A program made the translations under genes and the position numbers. Shown in pieces: positions 55,096 to 64,000 of a stretch of 64,000 nucleotides of DNA. The stretch is from an uncultured Pelagibacteraceae bacterium (GTDB lineage: Bacteria; Pseudomonadota; Alphaproteobacteria; Pelagibacterales; Pelagibacteraceae). Where the stretch lies: assembly GCA_902634935.1 (NCBI GenBank), contig CACPMF010000004.1:1-64000 (forward strand), written 5' to 3'. How positions within the stretch are numbered: position 1 is the first letter of the stretch; each line of letters starts with the position of its first letter. The notes below the pieces were generated by a model, which had not been told where the DNA came from, did not search any database, and worked only from the letters and a program-made list of their open reading frames with translations.

Positions 55096-57819
55096 ATGAG
55101 TAAAGAACATATAAATCTCCCAAAAACAGCATTTTCAATGAAGGCTAACTTACCAGTAAGAGAACCTGGTATTTTGGATTACTGGCAAAAGATTGGCCTG
55201 TACAAGAAATTAAGACAAAAGAGCAAAGGTAAAGAAAAATTTGTTCTTCACGATGGACCTCCATATGCAAATGGAAATATTCATATGGGAACAGCTTTGA
55301 ATAAAATACTTAAAGATATAATTACAAAGTTTCATCAGATGGATGGAAAAGACTCTGTATATGTCCCAGGTTGGGATTGTCATGGATTGCCAATAGAGTG
55401 GAAAATTGAGGAACAATATAAAAAAAATAAAAAAAATAAAAATGATGTTCCAATTATTGAGTTTAGGAAAGAGTGTAGAGATTTTGCAACAAAATGGATA
55501 GGAATTCATAAAGATCAATTTCAAAGGCTGGGTGTAATTGGCGATTGGGAAAATTATTATTCTACTATGAGCTTTGATGCTGAAGCTCAGATAGTAAGAG
55601 AACTTGGAAAATTTTTAAAAGAAGGGAGCTTATATAGGGGGTACAAACCAGTTCTTTGGTCTACAGTAGAAAAAACTGCTCTTGCAGATGCTGAAGTTGA
55701 ATATATGGACCATGTATCCGATACAATTTATGTAGAATTTCCAGTTGTTAAAACGAATTTTAAAGAGATAGAAAAATCAAATGTTGTTATATGGACAACT
55801 ACACCTTGGACTATACCTGCAAATAAAGCTTTAGCTTACAATCAAAGTTTAACTTATCTATTGCTGGAGATTGATAATGAAAAAAAAATTATTATTGCAA
55901 AAGATCTTTTAGAGTCCTTCAAAAAAGATACTAATATTGAAAACACAAAAATTATTAAAGAATTTTCTGGAAAGGAATTCAAAGGGACAATTTGTAGTCA
56001 TCCATTTTATTCGATTGGGTATGATTATGAAATTCCCATGTTAGAGGCGAGATTTGTAACGACTGAACAAGGAACTGGAATTGTACATTGTGCACCAAGT
56101 CATGGTCCAGATGATTTTAATTTATGCCTAAATAATAATATTAAAGCTGTTGAAACAGTTGATGATGATGGGAGATACACCAAAAATATTTTGCATTTTG
56201 AAGGGCTACATATTTTTAAAGCTAATAGTGTCATTATAGAAAAATTAAAAGAACATGAAAAACTTATTGCAAATGGTAAATTAAATCACTCGTATCCACA
56301 TTCATGGAGATCAAAAGCTCCATTAGTTCACCGTGCTACCCCACAATGGTTTATATCTATGGAAAGTCATGAATTAAGATCAAAAGCATTGAAAGCATTG
56401 GATGAAACAACTTTTTATCCAAGTAAAGGAAAAGAAAGAATTAAGTCAATGATAGAAACCAGACCTGATTGGTGTGTTTCAAGACAAAGAGTTTGGGGAG
56501 TGCCTTTGCCAATTTTTATATCAAAGAAAGATGGCAAAGTCTTAATTGATGATGATGTTTTTGAAAATATTGCACAGATTTACGAAAAGGAAGGTTCAGA
56601 TTGTTGGTTTTCAGATGATTATCAAAAATTATTGGGGAGCAAGTATAAAGCTGAAGATTTTAATAAACTAAGTGACATTGTTGAAGTATGGTTTGACAGT
56701 GGGTCTACTCACTCTTTCGTTCTTGAGAAAAGAGCCGACCTTAAATGGCCAGCATCTATGTATTTAGAAGGATCTGATCAACATCGAGGATGGTTTCATT
56801 CATCTCTATTAGAATCCTGTGGCACGAGAGGCAAAGCTCCATTTGAAAGCATTTTATCACATGGATTTGTAGTAGACGGCAAAGGTCTAAAAATGTCTAA
56901 ATCGCAAGGAAATGTTATAGCACCTGAAGATATTCTTAAAAAATATGGGGCAGATATTTTAAGAATTTGGGTTGCATCATCTAATTACGCAGAGGATCTA
57001 AGAATAGATTATTCAATTTTAGATCAACATGCAGAGTCTTACCGTAAAATAAGAAATACTTTTAGATTTTTACTTGGAAATATAAAAGATGAATATGAAG
57101 AATACGATTTTAATAATTTAGAAATTAATAATTTACCAGATCTAGAAAAGTATATGCTTCATCGTTTAGCTAAAGTGAACCAAAGTTTTCATAAAAATTT
57201 TCACTCATACAACTTTCATCAACTATACAAAGAATTATTAAATTTTTGTACAGTTGAGTTATCAGCATTTTATTTCGATATCAGGAAGGATTTATTGTAT
57301 TGTGACCCAATTAACTCTGATAAAAGATCTGACTGTATCAAAGTTCTAAATATAATTCTGCAGTGCTTGTTAAAGTGGTTTGCTCCTATATTATCTTTTA
57401 CAACAGAGGAAATTTTCAAACTCTTAAATCAAAATAGCGACAAGCAAAGTATCCACTTAGAAAATTTCATAAAAATTCCATCAAATTGGTTTAATGAAAA
57501 TATCGAACATAAATGGGATAATATTAAAAAAATTAGAGAAGAAGCCAATATTAGTATCGAGATAAAAAGAGCTAGCAAGGAAATAGGCTCTAGTCTTGAG
57601 GCAAAAATTTTAATAAAACTAAATAAAGATTTATATTATGTAACGAAAAATGAGAATTTTTCTGAAATTTGTATCACTTCAGAAAGTAAAATAGTTGAAG
57701 ATCAGAATATTGATAAAGAAGTTGAAGTGATTACAGAAAAAGCCGAAGGAAGTAAATGTTCTTTATGCTGGAAAATAAAATCAAAAAAATGTGAGAGAAT
57801 TAATTGTCAAATCTCCTAA
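55096..57819 (+). CDS. ileS: Isoleucyl-tRNA synthetase
   Basis: A 907-residue class I synthetase. HIGH-like NIHMG is at 61-65, the editing domain contains WTTTPWTIPANKALAY, and KMSKS is at 599-603. A C-terminal zinc-like cluster CSLCWKIKSKKCERINC closes the protein. All catalytic blocks are present. It ends directly before lspA with no spacer. Confidence 0.97.
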   Translation: MSKEHINLPKTAFSMKANLPVREPGILDYWQKIGLYKKLRQKSKGKEKFVLHDGPPYANGNIHMGTALNKILKDIITKFHQMDGKDSVYVPGWDCHGLPIEWKIEEQYKKNKKNKNDVPIIEFRKECRDFATKWIGIHKDQFQRLGVIGDWENYYSTMSFDAEAQIVRELGKFLKEGSLYRGYKPVLWSTVEKTALADAEVEYMDHVSDTIYVEFPVVKTNFKEIEKSNVVIWTTTPWTIPANKALAYNQSLTYLLLEIDNEKKIIIAKDLLESFKKDTNIENTKIIKEFSGKEFKGTICSHPFYSIGYDYEIPMLEARFVTTEQGTGIVHCAPSHGPDDFNLCLNNNIKAVETVDDDGRYTKNILHFEGLHIFKANSVIIEKLKEHEKLIANGKLNHSYPHSWRSKAPLVHRATPQWFISMESHELRSKALKALDETTFYPSKGKERIKSMIETRPDWCVSRQRVWGVPLPIFISKKDGKVLIDDDVFENIAQIYEKEGSDCWFSDDYQKLLGSKYKAEDFNKLSDIVEVWFDSGSTHSFVLEKRADLKWPASMYLEGSDQHRGWFHSSLLESCGTRGKAPFESILSHGFVVDGKGLKMSKSQGNVIAPEDILKKYGADILRIWVASSNYAEDLRIDYSILDQHAESYRKIRNTFRFLLGNIKDEYEEYDFNNLEINNLPDLEKYMLHRLAKVNQSFHKNFHSYNFHQLYKELLNFCTVELSAFYFDIRKDLLYCDPINSDKRSDCIKVLNIILQCLLKWFAPILSFTTEEIFKLLNQNSDKQSIHLENFIKIPSNWFNENIEHKWDNIKKIREEANISIEIKRASKEIGSSLEAKILIKLNKDLYYVTKNENFSEICITSESKIVEDQNIDKEVEVITEKAEGSKCSLCWKIKSKKCERINCQIS

Positions 57820-58317
57820 ATGAATAATTCATTCGTAAAAAAATTATTAATATATTTTTTAATAGTTTTGGTAATTTTCGCTTTAGATAGGTTTAGTAAA
57901 CTTTTTATACTAAATATTTTAGAGGACAAAGATAAAGTAGATATCTATATTAACTCTTTTTTAAGCTTATATTTAGTTTGGAATAAAGGAATTGGATTTG
58001 GTTTATTTTCATTTGATGATACTACAGCATATAATTTAATAACCTTAATAATATTATGCATTAACGTAATTATAGTTTATCTGATTTTTGTAGAAGAAGG
58101 TTTGAAGATTTATTTTTTACTTACTATATTAGGTGGATCATTAGGCAATTTGGTTGATAGATTATATTATAAAGCAGTACCCGATTTTATTGATATAAAC
58201 TATAACGGATATCATTGGTTCATTTTTAATGTTGCAGATATCTTTATTACGCTAGGAATCATTTGTCTTATTTTGGCTGAATTGTTAAATTATAAATCAT
58301 CAAATGAAAAAAAATAA
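57820..58317 (+). CDS. lspA: Lipoprotein signal peptidase II
   Basis: A 165-residue inner-membrane aspartic peptidase with four membrane helices that cleaves prolipoprotein signal peptides. The catalytic aspartates are Asp122 in AVPDFIDI and Asp140 in FNVADIFI, and GGSLGNLVDRL is conserved. It would process the lipoproteins in this window, including the overlapping next gene (14 bp overlap). Confidence 0.95.
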   Translation: MNNSFVKKLLIYFLIVLVIFALDRFSKLFILNILEDKDKVDIYINSFLSLYLVWNKGIGFGLFSFDDTTAYNLITLIILCINVIIVYLIFVEEGLKIYFLLTILGGSLGNLVDRLYYKAVPDFIDINYNGYHWFIFNVADIFITLGIICLILAELLNYKSSNEKK

Positions 58318-58630
58318 AAATCTATCAGTTATATTGATTTTATTTAGTCTATTTTTATATTCATGCCAAACTGCAACGGATGCATTACAAGGCAAAAAAA
58401 GATCCGATCAAAGTGATGAATTTTTAGTTGAAAAAAAGAACCCATTAGCAATGCCACCTGATTTTGATAAACTCCCAACACCAGGCAATCAAGAAGTGTC
58501 CACTGAAACGTTTAGCGATAACAATGAGGTTAAAGATTTATTAAATATAGATGAGAGCAAAAACCAAATTGTTGAAAAAGACGAGAATTCCACAGATATT
58601 GAAAGCTCTATTTTAGAGAAAATTCAATAA
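58304..58630 (+). CDS. BamF-like lipoprotein (DUF3035)
   Basis: A 108-residue lipoprotein: signal peptide with lipobox LYSC (Cys at 21), then an acidic, mostly unstructured mature part with EFLVEKKNPLAMPPDFDKLPTP. This PLxxPPDF region, and the position right after lspA, match DUF3035/BamF of alphaproteobacteria, a component of the outer-membrane barrel assembly complex. The tail is Glu/Asn-rich. The fit is by motif and context. Confidence 0.72.
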   Translation: MKKNKNLSVILILFSLFLYSCQTATDALQGKKRSDQSDEFLVEKKNPLAMPPDFDKLPTPGNQEVSTETFSDNNEVKDLLNIDESKNQIVEKDENSTDIESSILEKIQ

Positions 58631-58632
58631 TA

Positions 58633-59805
58633 ATGTTTACAAAAAATATAAATTTTTCAAATTTTAAATTTAAATCAAACCCTAGTAAGAAAAAAAATTT
58701 ACTTAAAAAGATAAATAATAAAAATATTTTTATAGAATTCCCTTTATTGAAATCTCTAACTAAAGAATATCAAATGGGATACGATAGGAGTTTAATAAAA
58801 TCACTAAAAAATTATAAAAAAATAAATTTGATTGGTATGGGAGGTTCAATTTTAGGTACCCAGGCAATTTACGATTTTTTTAAACATAGAGTAAAAAAAA
58901 ATTTTAATTTTTTCGATAATCTTCAAGCAAAAAAGTTTGTTTCTTCAAGTGAGAAAAAAATTAATATTTTAGTCTCTAAATCGGGCAATACGCTGGAGAC
59001 TATCTCAAATTTTAATATTTTGCGGCAAAAGGAGAAAAAAAATAAAAATATTTTTATAACTGAAAAAAAAATAAATTTTTTAACAACACTCGCAAAGAAA
59101 TTAAAAATTGAAGTTATTGAGCATAAAAATTTTATTGGAGGAAGATATTCTGTGCTTTCCGAGGTTGGAATGTTACCTGCAGAATTAATGGGGCTAAATG
59201 AAAAAAAATTTAAAAACTTCAATCAATTAATTAAAAATAAAAATTTTGTTAACTCATTAATAGAAAATGTTTTAGCAATAAACCAGTTTGTTTTTAACAA
59301 AAAAACTAACTCTATTATTTTAAATTATGATGAAAAATCAGATAGTTTTTTTAGATGGTATCAACAATTGACAGCAGAAAGCTTAGGAAAAAAGGGAAAA
59401 GGTATTTTACCATTAATTTCAACAATGCCAAAAGATAATCATAGTCTTCTCCAACTTTATTTAGATGGTCCAAAAAACAATTTTTTTACTTTTTTTAGTG
59501 TAAGTGAAAAAAATTCCCCTAAAATTAATAGTTCAAATTTGAACAGTAATTTTAGTCATCTTAAATACAAAAACTTATACAAAATTTTAGTATCGCAAAA
59601 ACAGGCAACAGAAAATGTTTTCAATAAAAAAAAAATTCCCTTCAGGTCATTTAATGTTCATAAAAGAAATGAAGAAACAATGGGTGAGCTTTTTAGTTTT
59701 TTTATTTTAGAAACTATTCTTTTAGGGCAGTTGATGAAAGTTAATCCTTTTGATCAACCCTCTGTTGAATTAATTAAAAAAGAAACTGTAAAAATATTAA
59801 GATAA
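58633..59805 (+). CDS. pgi: Glucose-6-phosphate isomerase, compact form
   Basis: A 390-residue PGI interconverting glucose- and fructose-6-phosphate. GMGGSILGTQAIYDF, SKSGNTLETISNF, GGRYSVLSEVG, QATENVF and the late NEETMGELFSFFILETILLG are the catalytic and sugar-binding blocks. At 390 residues it lacks much of the N-terminal and C-terminal material of the 550-residue E. coli type, yet the core is intact. The 3' end overlaps rsmD by 9 bp. Confidence 0.88.
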   Translation: MFTKNINFSNFKFKSNPSKKKNLLKKINNKNIFIEFPLLKSLTKEYQMGYDRSLIKSLKNYKKINLIGMGGSILGTQAIYDFFKHRVKKNFNFFDNLQAKKFVSSSEKKINILVSKSGNTLETISNFNILRQKEKKNKNIFITEKKINFLTTLAKKLKIEVIEHKNFIGGRYSVLSEVGMLPAELMGLNEKKFKNFNQLIKNKNFVNSLIENVLAINQFVFNKKTNSIILNYDEKSDSFFRWYQQLTAESLGKKGKGILPLISTMPKDNHSLLQLYLDGPKNNFFTFFSVSEKNSPKINSSNLNSNFSHLKYKNLYKILVSQKQATENVFNKKKIPFRSFNVHKRNEETMGELFSFFILETILLGQLMKVNPFDQPSVELIKKETVKILR

Positions 59806-60360
59806 TTTTCCAAAAATTATTTTAGAAATACCATAGTTCTTTTCTCTTTGAATTAAAAAGTCTTCAGAAAATTTATCAATAGTTTTTTTATTTCTGTGTA
59901 ATATTAATAGTGTTCTTTTATTAGCTAATTTTTTCTTTTTGATTTTATCAATTATAGTTTCAATATTTTTATCTTTGAATGGTGGGTCTAAAAAAATTAT
60001 GTCAAATTTATTGTCAAATATATTTTCTTCATTAAATTTATAAGAGTCACTTTGATATACACTCGCTTTTTTTAAAAGTTGAAATTTTTCTAAGTTCTTT
60101 TTTAAAAGCATATTTGACTGATGATAGTTTTCAAAAAATACAACTTTTTCAGCACCTCTTGACAAACATTCAATACCAAAAGATCCAGTACCAGCAAATA
60201 AATCTAATATTTTGGCTCCTTTTAAATTTATAGTTTCATTATTTGAGTGTTCAATTATGTTAAAAATAGACTCTCTAACTCTATCTTTTAAAGGTCTAGT
60301 AGATTTATCGGCAGGCTCTAAAATTTTCTGTCCCTTAAGGTAGCCTCCAATTACACGCAT
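59797..60360 (-). CDS. rsmD: 16S rRNA (guanine966-N2)-methyltransferase
   Basis: A 187-residue SAM-dependent methyltransferase. The N-terminal RVIGGYLKGQKI and RPLKDRVRESIFNI match RsmD. The SAM motif ILDLFAGTGSFGIECLSRGA begins at 51 and the catalytic DPPF is at 125-128. It is convergent with pgi. The upstream purD ends directly at its start, so the two are probably one transcript. Confidence 0.92.
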   Translation of the reverse strand: MRVIGGYLKGQKILEPADKSTRPLKDRVRESIFNIIEHSNNETINLKGAKILDLFAGTGSFGIECLSRGAEKVVFFENYHQSNMLLKKNLEKFQLLKKASVYQSDSYKFNEENIFDNKFDIIFLDPPFKDKNIETIIDKIKKKKLANKRTLLILHRNKKTIDKFSEDFLIQREKNYGISKIIFGKLS

Positions 60361-61623
60361 CTAATCAATAGCCTTGAAACCAATGTCTTTTCTAAAAAAT
60401 CCACCACCCCAATTTAAATCCTTAATTTTATCAATTGCTGATTTTCTAGCCTCTAAATAACTCTCTGAAATACTTACAAAATTTAATACCCTTCCACCAT
60501 TAGCGAATATTTTGTCATTTTTAGAAATTGTTCCTGCGTGGAAAATGAAATTATTTTTGTTATTTTTAATTTTATTAAGATTTTTTATTTCAACGTTTTT
60601 TTCGTAACTTTCTGGATAACCCTTTGAACATAAAACAATAGATAAACTTTTTTTATCTGACCAATCTACGTTAGATTGATTTAATTTTTGTTCACAACAA
60701 GCATTAATTATATCTAAAAAATCTGATTTTAGTAATGGAAGAATAGTTTGACACTCTGGATCACCCATACGCACATTGTACTCAATTAAAAATGGCTCAT
60801 TATTTTTAATCATTAAACCTGCATAAAGAAATCCAATATACTCCTCTCCAAAATCTCTTATAGCTCTAAAAGTAGGCTCAATAATTTTATCAATAATTTT
60901 TTTTTCTAAATCTTTATTTATTAAAGCTGATGGAGAATAAGCACCCATGCCTCCAGTATTTTTTCCTGTATCATCTTCACCAACTCTTTTATGATCTTGC
61001 GCAGTATTAAATTGTTTGAAACTTTTTCCATCTGAAATGACAAAAAAACTCATTTCTTCACCTTCAAGAAATTCCTCAATTACAATTTGATCAGCTTGTC
61101 CAAATTTTCCATTAAATATTTCTTTCACTGCTTCATTGGATTTTTCAAGATTTTCACAAATATAAACTCCTTTTCCTGCTGCAAGGCCATCTGCTTTAAT
61201 GACTATTGGAAATTTAACTTGGTTTAAATATTCAATAGATTCTTTCAAATTTTTTAAAATATTAAATTTTGCTGTAGGTATATTATATTTTTTACAAACA
61301 TTTTTAGTAAACGTTTTTGATCCTTCAAATTGAGATAGTACTTTATTTGGTCCGAAAACTTTTATTTTTTTTTCTTGCAAAAAATCAGCTATACCATCTA
61401 CCAAAGGTTTTTCTGGACCAACAACTACTAATTCAATTTTATTTTTCAAAATAAAATCATAAATACTTTCAAAATTGTCTAAATTTAAATTAACATTTTC
61501 AGCCAAATGACATGTACCAGCATTTCCTGGAATACAATAAATTTTAGTGGTTTTTTTTGATAATGACATTTGATTTACCAACGCATGCTCTCTTCCACCA
61601 CTTCCAAGAATTGCAATTTTCAT
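60361..61623 (-). CDS. purD: Phosphoribosylamine-glycine ligase
   Basis: A 420-residue ATP-grasp GAR synthetase, second step of purine synthesis. It starts MKIAILGSGGREHALV and carries VVGPEKPLVDGI, KADGLAAGKGV and the metal-binding YNVRMGDPECQ. I use the ATG at 61623; a TTG extension by seven residues exists but is not family-like. Only 23 bp separate it from the divergent DUF2093 start. Confidence 0.95.
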   Translation of the reverse strand: MKIAILGSGGREHALVNQMSLSKKTTKIYCIPGNAGTCHLAENVNLNLDNFESIYDFILKNKIELVVVGPEKPLVDGIADFLQEKKIKVFGPNKVLSQFEGSKTFTKNVCKKYNIPTAKFNILKNLKESIEYLNQVKFPIVIKADGLAAGKGVYICENLEKSNEAVKEIFNGKFGQADQIVIEEFLEGEEMSFFVISDGKSFKQFNTAQDHKRVGEDDTGKNTGGMGAYSPSALINKDLEKKIIDKIIEPTFRAIRDFGEEYIGFLYAGLMIKNNEPFLIEYNVRMGDPECQTILPLLKSDFLDIINACCEQKLNQSNVDWSDKKSLSIVLCSKGYPESYEKNVEIKNLNKIKNNKNNFIFHAGTISKNDKIFANGGRVLNFVSISESYLEARKSAIDKIKDLNWGGGFFRKDIGFKAID

Positions 61624-61646
61624 ATAGATATTTATATATCTCAATA

Positions 61647-61844
61647 ATGCAAAATAAGTTAGCTAAATTAAAATACCTTCCTAATAATTTTGAAATTATT
61701 GAGGAAGGCGACCATGTAATATGTTCTATATCTGGAAAGAAAATTCTTTTAGAAAATTTGACCTATTGGAATGTTGAAGAACAAGAGGCATATTTTTCAT
61801 ATAAAGAGGCTGCAGCTAAAAGAGATAAGTTAAAAAAATCTTAA
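61647..61844 (+). CDS. DUF2093 family protein
   Basis: A 65-residue protein of DUF2093, seen mainly in alphaproteobacteria. LKYLPNNFEIIEEGDHVICSISGKKI (core EGDHVICSISGKKI) and the later LTYWNVEEQEAYFSY are the pattern. Its role is unknown. A longer frame exists, but only the ATG at 61647 starts the conserved part. It is 23 bp from the purD start, and its stop is 1 bp from the convergent lpxL-type gene. Confidence 0.8.
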   Translation: MQNKLAKLKYLPNNFEIIEEGDHVICSISGKKILLENLTYWNVEEQEAYFSYKEAAAKRDKLKKS

Positions 61845-61845
61845 T

Positions 61846-62706
61846 TTACTTTTTCCATCTGTCGTGGGTCCAAATCCATTGAAGTGGATTTTTTACTATC
61901 ATTTGCTCGAGCAAAGTATTTAAAAACTGCGTAATTTCCTCAATAGTTTTACTTTCACCTACTTTAATAGGTTTGGAAACGTACATTTTAAAATGAAATT
62001 TGCTTCTTCTTTCTATGTAGATTGGAACTAGATCACATTTATATTTTTTAACCAATTGCGCTGGGATAGTAGTTGTAGTAGCTAAGCTACCAAAAAAATT
62101 AACTTTAGATCCTTCTCGAACCCTTTGGTCAATCATCAATGCAATAGACGACCCTTTTTTAAGATTTTCAATTATTTCCCTTGTCCCTGAACGTCCTTTT
62201 TTAATTTGTTTTTTACAAATATATTTAATTCGAATTTTTTCCATAGTTTTATTAAGGAAAATATTATTTAACGGTCGATAAATAGCAGATAAATCAATCC
62301 CATATTTTTCAATCATCATAGCCATCAATTCAAAATTATTAAAATGTCCAGATATGAAAACTACTTTTTTGTTTTTTGATTTAATTTCATCGAGGTACTG
62401 TTTTCCATCTACTTGAATATACTTTTCAAGTTTACCATTTCTAAAGTTTTTAATGAAAGGATATTCAGCAAAAATTCTTCCATAATTTCCAAATATTTCA
62501 TCCGTAGATTGTTCATGAGTTTTTTTTAATGAGATATTAGATTTTTTTAAATTATCTATAACTAGACTTTTAGATCTAAATAATGGTCCAATTGTTTTTC
62601 CAATAAAAAATCCAAAGTTTGAAGCCAATTTGTATCCTAAGACTTTAAATATGATCAACAATAAAGAAACTAAAACAAATTCAAAAAAATAAATAACGGT
62701 TTTCAT
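61846..62706 (-). CDS. Lipid A biosynthesis acyltransferase (LpxL/HtrB-type)
   Basis: A 286-residue inner-membrane acyltransferase of the LpxL/LpxM family. An N-terminal membrane segment precedes the active-site motif SGHFNNFE (His121, Glu126) and the RPLNN and ALMIDQRVREG motifs; it ends LQWIWTHDRWK. It adds a secondary acyl chain to lipid A precursors. It overlaps lpxK by 4 bp, in an operon with waaA. Confidence 0.9.
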   Translation of the reverse strand: MKTVIYFFEFVLVSLLLIIFKVLGYKLASNFGFFIGKTIGPLFRSKSLVIDNLKKSNISLKKTHEQSTDEIFGNYGRIFAEYPFIKNFRNGKLEKYIQVDGKQYLDEIKSKNKKVVFISGHFNNFELMAMMIEKYGIDLSAIYRPLNNIFLNKTMEKIRIKYICKKQIKKGRSGTREIIENLKKGSSIALMIDQRVREGSKVNFFGSLATTTTIPAQLVKKYKCDLVPIYIERRSKFHFKMYVSKPIKVGESKTIEEITQFLNTLLEQMIVKNPLQWIWTHDRWKK

Positions 62707-63626
62707 AAGTTTTTGTTTAAAAAACTCTCAAATTTTTTCTGATTTGAGATTTTTAGATCAACTTTAATAAATTTTATATTTTTTTTTTTAGAATTATCTA
62801 GTCTTAAATAATCTTTTTCAGAAGTAACTATTTCCAATCTTTTTTCTTTTGCAAGACTTTTAATTTCATTAATGTCTTTATTAGAAAAATTATAATGATC
62901 AGGAAAAAATTTTTTTTCTTTAATTTTAAATTTGTATTTGATTAAAGTTTTTTCAAATTCTTCAGGATTACCTAGACCACAAAAAATTAGATAATTTTTT
63001 TTTAAATTAAATGATTTTAAATTGGTTGGTTTATAGTTTGCATAGAAAATTTTAATATTTTTATTAATTTTTTTAATTTTATTTTGAAATTTAATATTTT
63101 TTTTCTCTCCATTCAAAAATACAGCATCATAATTTCGTATTTCAAATAAGCTCTCTCGCAAAGGTCCTGCAGGTATTAAAAAACCATTTCCAATGGTATG
63201 AGTACTATTAAAACAAGCAATTGATAAATCGTAATTAATCTTCTTTTCTTGCAATCCATCATCACAAATTGCTATGTCAAAATTTTTATGTTCGGCAGTT
63301 TTAATAGCTATATCTCTATTTTTAAAACATAATAAATTTCCATTTTTTTTTAAAATTTTTTGTTCGTCTTTTTGATCGACATAGTTTTTTTTTATAATTG
63401 TGGTTTTATATTTTTTTTTTAAAATACTATTTATTTTAATAACCAACGGAGTTTTGCCTGTCCCACCTAAATATATATTACCAACACATATAGTTTTAAC
63501 TTTAAATTTAACCTTTGGTGATAATTTTTTCAAATAATTAAATAAAAACGTAAAGAAAGTTAATGGAAGAAGAATAATTGAAATTAAATTAACAGTATCA
63601 AGATAAATTGGTCTCTTAATTTTCAT
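62703..63626 (-). CDS. lpxK: Tetraacyldisaccharide 4'-kinase
   Basis: A 307-residue LpxK, which phosphorylates the 4' position of the lipid A disaccharide. The P-loop VGNIYLGGTGKTPLV contains GGTGKTP at 54-60. IAICDDGLQ (Walker B-like), LIPAGPLRESL and FPDHYNFSNKDI are family motifs. The Lys-rich C-terminus is typical of this genome. The ATG overlaps the stop of the preceding waaA by one base. Confidence 0.93.
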   Translation of the reverse strand: MKIKRPIYLDTVNLISIILLPLTFFTFLFNYLKKLSPKVKFKVKTICVGNIYLGGTGKTPLVIKINSILKKKYKTTIIKKNYVDQKDEQKILKKNGNLLCFKNRDIAIKTAEHKNFDIAICDDGLQEKKINYDLSIACFNSTHTIGNGFLIPAGPLRESLFEIRNYDAVFLNGEKKNIKFQNKIKKINKNIKIFYANYKPTNLKSFNLKKNYLIFCGLGNPEEFEKTLIKYKFKIKEKKFFPDHYNFSNKDINEIKSLAKEKRLEIVTSEKDYLRLDNSKKKNIKFIKVDLKISNQKKFESFLNKNL

Positions 63627-64000
63627 TATATAAATTTATCTATTTCATAAATATTATTTTTAAGAACTCTTTTACCCATTTCGTCTATTTTTTTTAATAT
63701 TTTTCTTGAATGATTGTAATTAATTTTTTTTTTAATTAATTCACAAACATTATTTAAACTTTTTACTTTGCTTGCAATTTTAAGATTTAATAATAAGTCA
63801 TATACCTCTTTAAAATTATGAACAAATGGCCCAAAAATAATATAATTTTTTCCCCTTACAGGCTCTAAAGGATTTTGGCCTCCATGATTAATTAATGATC
63901 CTCCAACAAAACATAAATTAGATATTTCATAAAATTTACGAGCTTCTCCATATGTATCAGCAATATATACATCTGTGGATTTACTTATTTTATTTCTAGA
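63626..64000 (-). CDS. waaA: 3-deoxy-D-manno-octulosonic acid transferase, 3' part
   Basis: The last 124 codons of a gene cut by the window edge; the 5' part lies beyond 64000. The frame contains VYIADTYGEARKFYEI, then CFVGGSLINHGGQNPLEPV, the UDP/CMP-sugar site and catalytic region typical of the Kdo transferase WaaA/KdtA, which adds Kdo to lipid IVA. It ends TAATG with lpxK, so waaA, lpxK and the acyltransferase form one operon. Confidence 0.9.
   Translation of the reverse strand, partial: SRNKISKSTDVYIADTYGEARKFYEISNLCFVGGSLINHGGQNPLEPVRGKNYIIFGPFVHNFKEVYDLLLNLKIASKVKSLNNVCELIKKKINYNHSRKILKKIDEMGKRVLKNNIYEIDKFI

Overview
The window is chromosomal DNA from a streamlined marine alphaproteobacterium, almost certainly a SAR11 (Pelagibacterales) genome. 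It is strongly AT-rich, roughly 30% G+C by eye. Genes are packed with 1-14 bp overlaps, and no gene-free stretch exceeds about 245 bp. Lineage markers fit: RegA/ActR- and ChvG/ChvI-type two-component proteins, an F1-ATPase zeta inhibitor, a class I lysyl-tRNA synthetase, a DUF2093 protein and a BamF-like lipoprotein after lspA. I see no insertion sequence, prophage, CRISPR array, tRNA or rRNA.

Layout. 1-6.4 kb: AmpG-like and TrkH transporters, then lysyl-tRNA synthetase, pyrD, rpmB and a queuosine-precursor transporter. 6.4-10.6 kb: a four-gene polyamine operon (ornithine-type decarboxylase, deoxyhypusine-synthase-like protein, aguB, aguA) with a terminator-like hairpin in its leader. 10.7-20.4 kb: regA, bioY, polA, chvI-chvG, ahcY, tsaE, a frameshifted amgK-like kinase and a murU-like nucleotidyltransferase. 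20.4-32 kb: gpmA, small envelope and nuclease genes, an RND efflux pair, sulfurtransferase, msrA, alkA, and a purine phosphoribosyltransferase facing a purine permease. 32-41 kb: hsp20 with a heat-shock-type promoter, an oligopeptidase, a J-domain membrane protein, a DapA-family enzyme, cfa, a very lysine-rich coiled-coil protein and a TPR protein. 39.5-42.6 kb: an Xre/ScfR-type regulator divergent from isocitrate lyase, with an array of TTTGTAAA-like repeats and a small ORF between them. 42.6-51 kb: TerB/J-domain protein, tldD-tldE, a flavoprotein, two poorly known membrane or exported proteins and typA. 51-53.3 kb: groES-groEL with its own heat-shock-type promoter and terminator. 53.3-59.8 kb: HAD hydrolase, ribF, ileS, lspA, a BamF-like lipoprotein and a compact pgi. 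59.8-64 kb: rsmD, purD, DUF2093 and lipid A genes (lpxL-type acyltransferase, lpxK, the 3' end of waaA).

How the genes connect. Envelope upkeep recurs: AmpG, AmgK/MurU and an SLT-type lytic enzyme in murein recycling; LspA, a BamF-like and a BamE-like lipoprotein in the outer membrane; LpxK, WaaA and an LpxL-type enzyme in lipid A; ChvG/ChvI as envelope sensor. The other themes are polyamine synthesis, purine salvage, the glyoxylate shunt with its likely regulator, and proteostasis.

The window is mostly conserved housekeeping DNA and I found no clear new multi-gene system. The best leads are the operator-like array and small ORF upstream of aceA, the frameshift in the amgK-like gene, the leader hairpin on the polyamine operon with its DHS-like enzyme, and the lysine-rich protein whose gene begins with A11 and A10 tracts.
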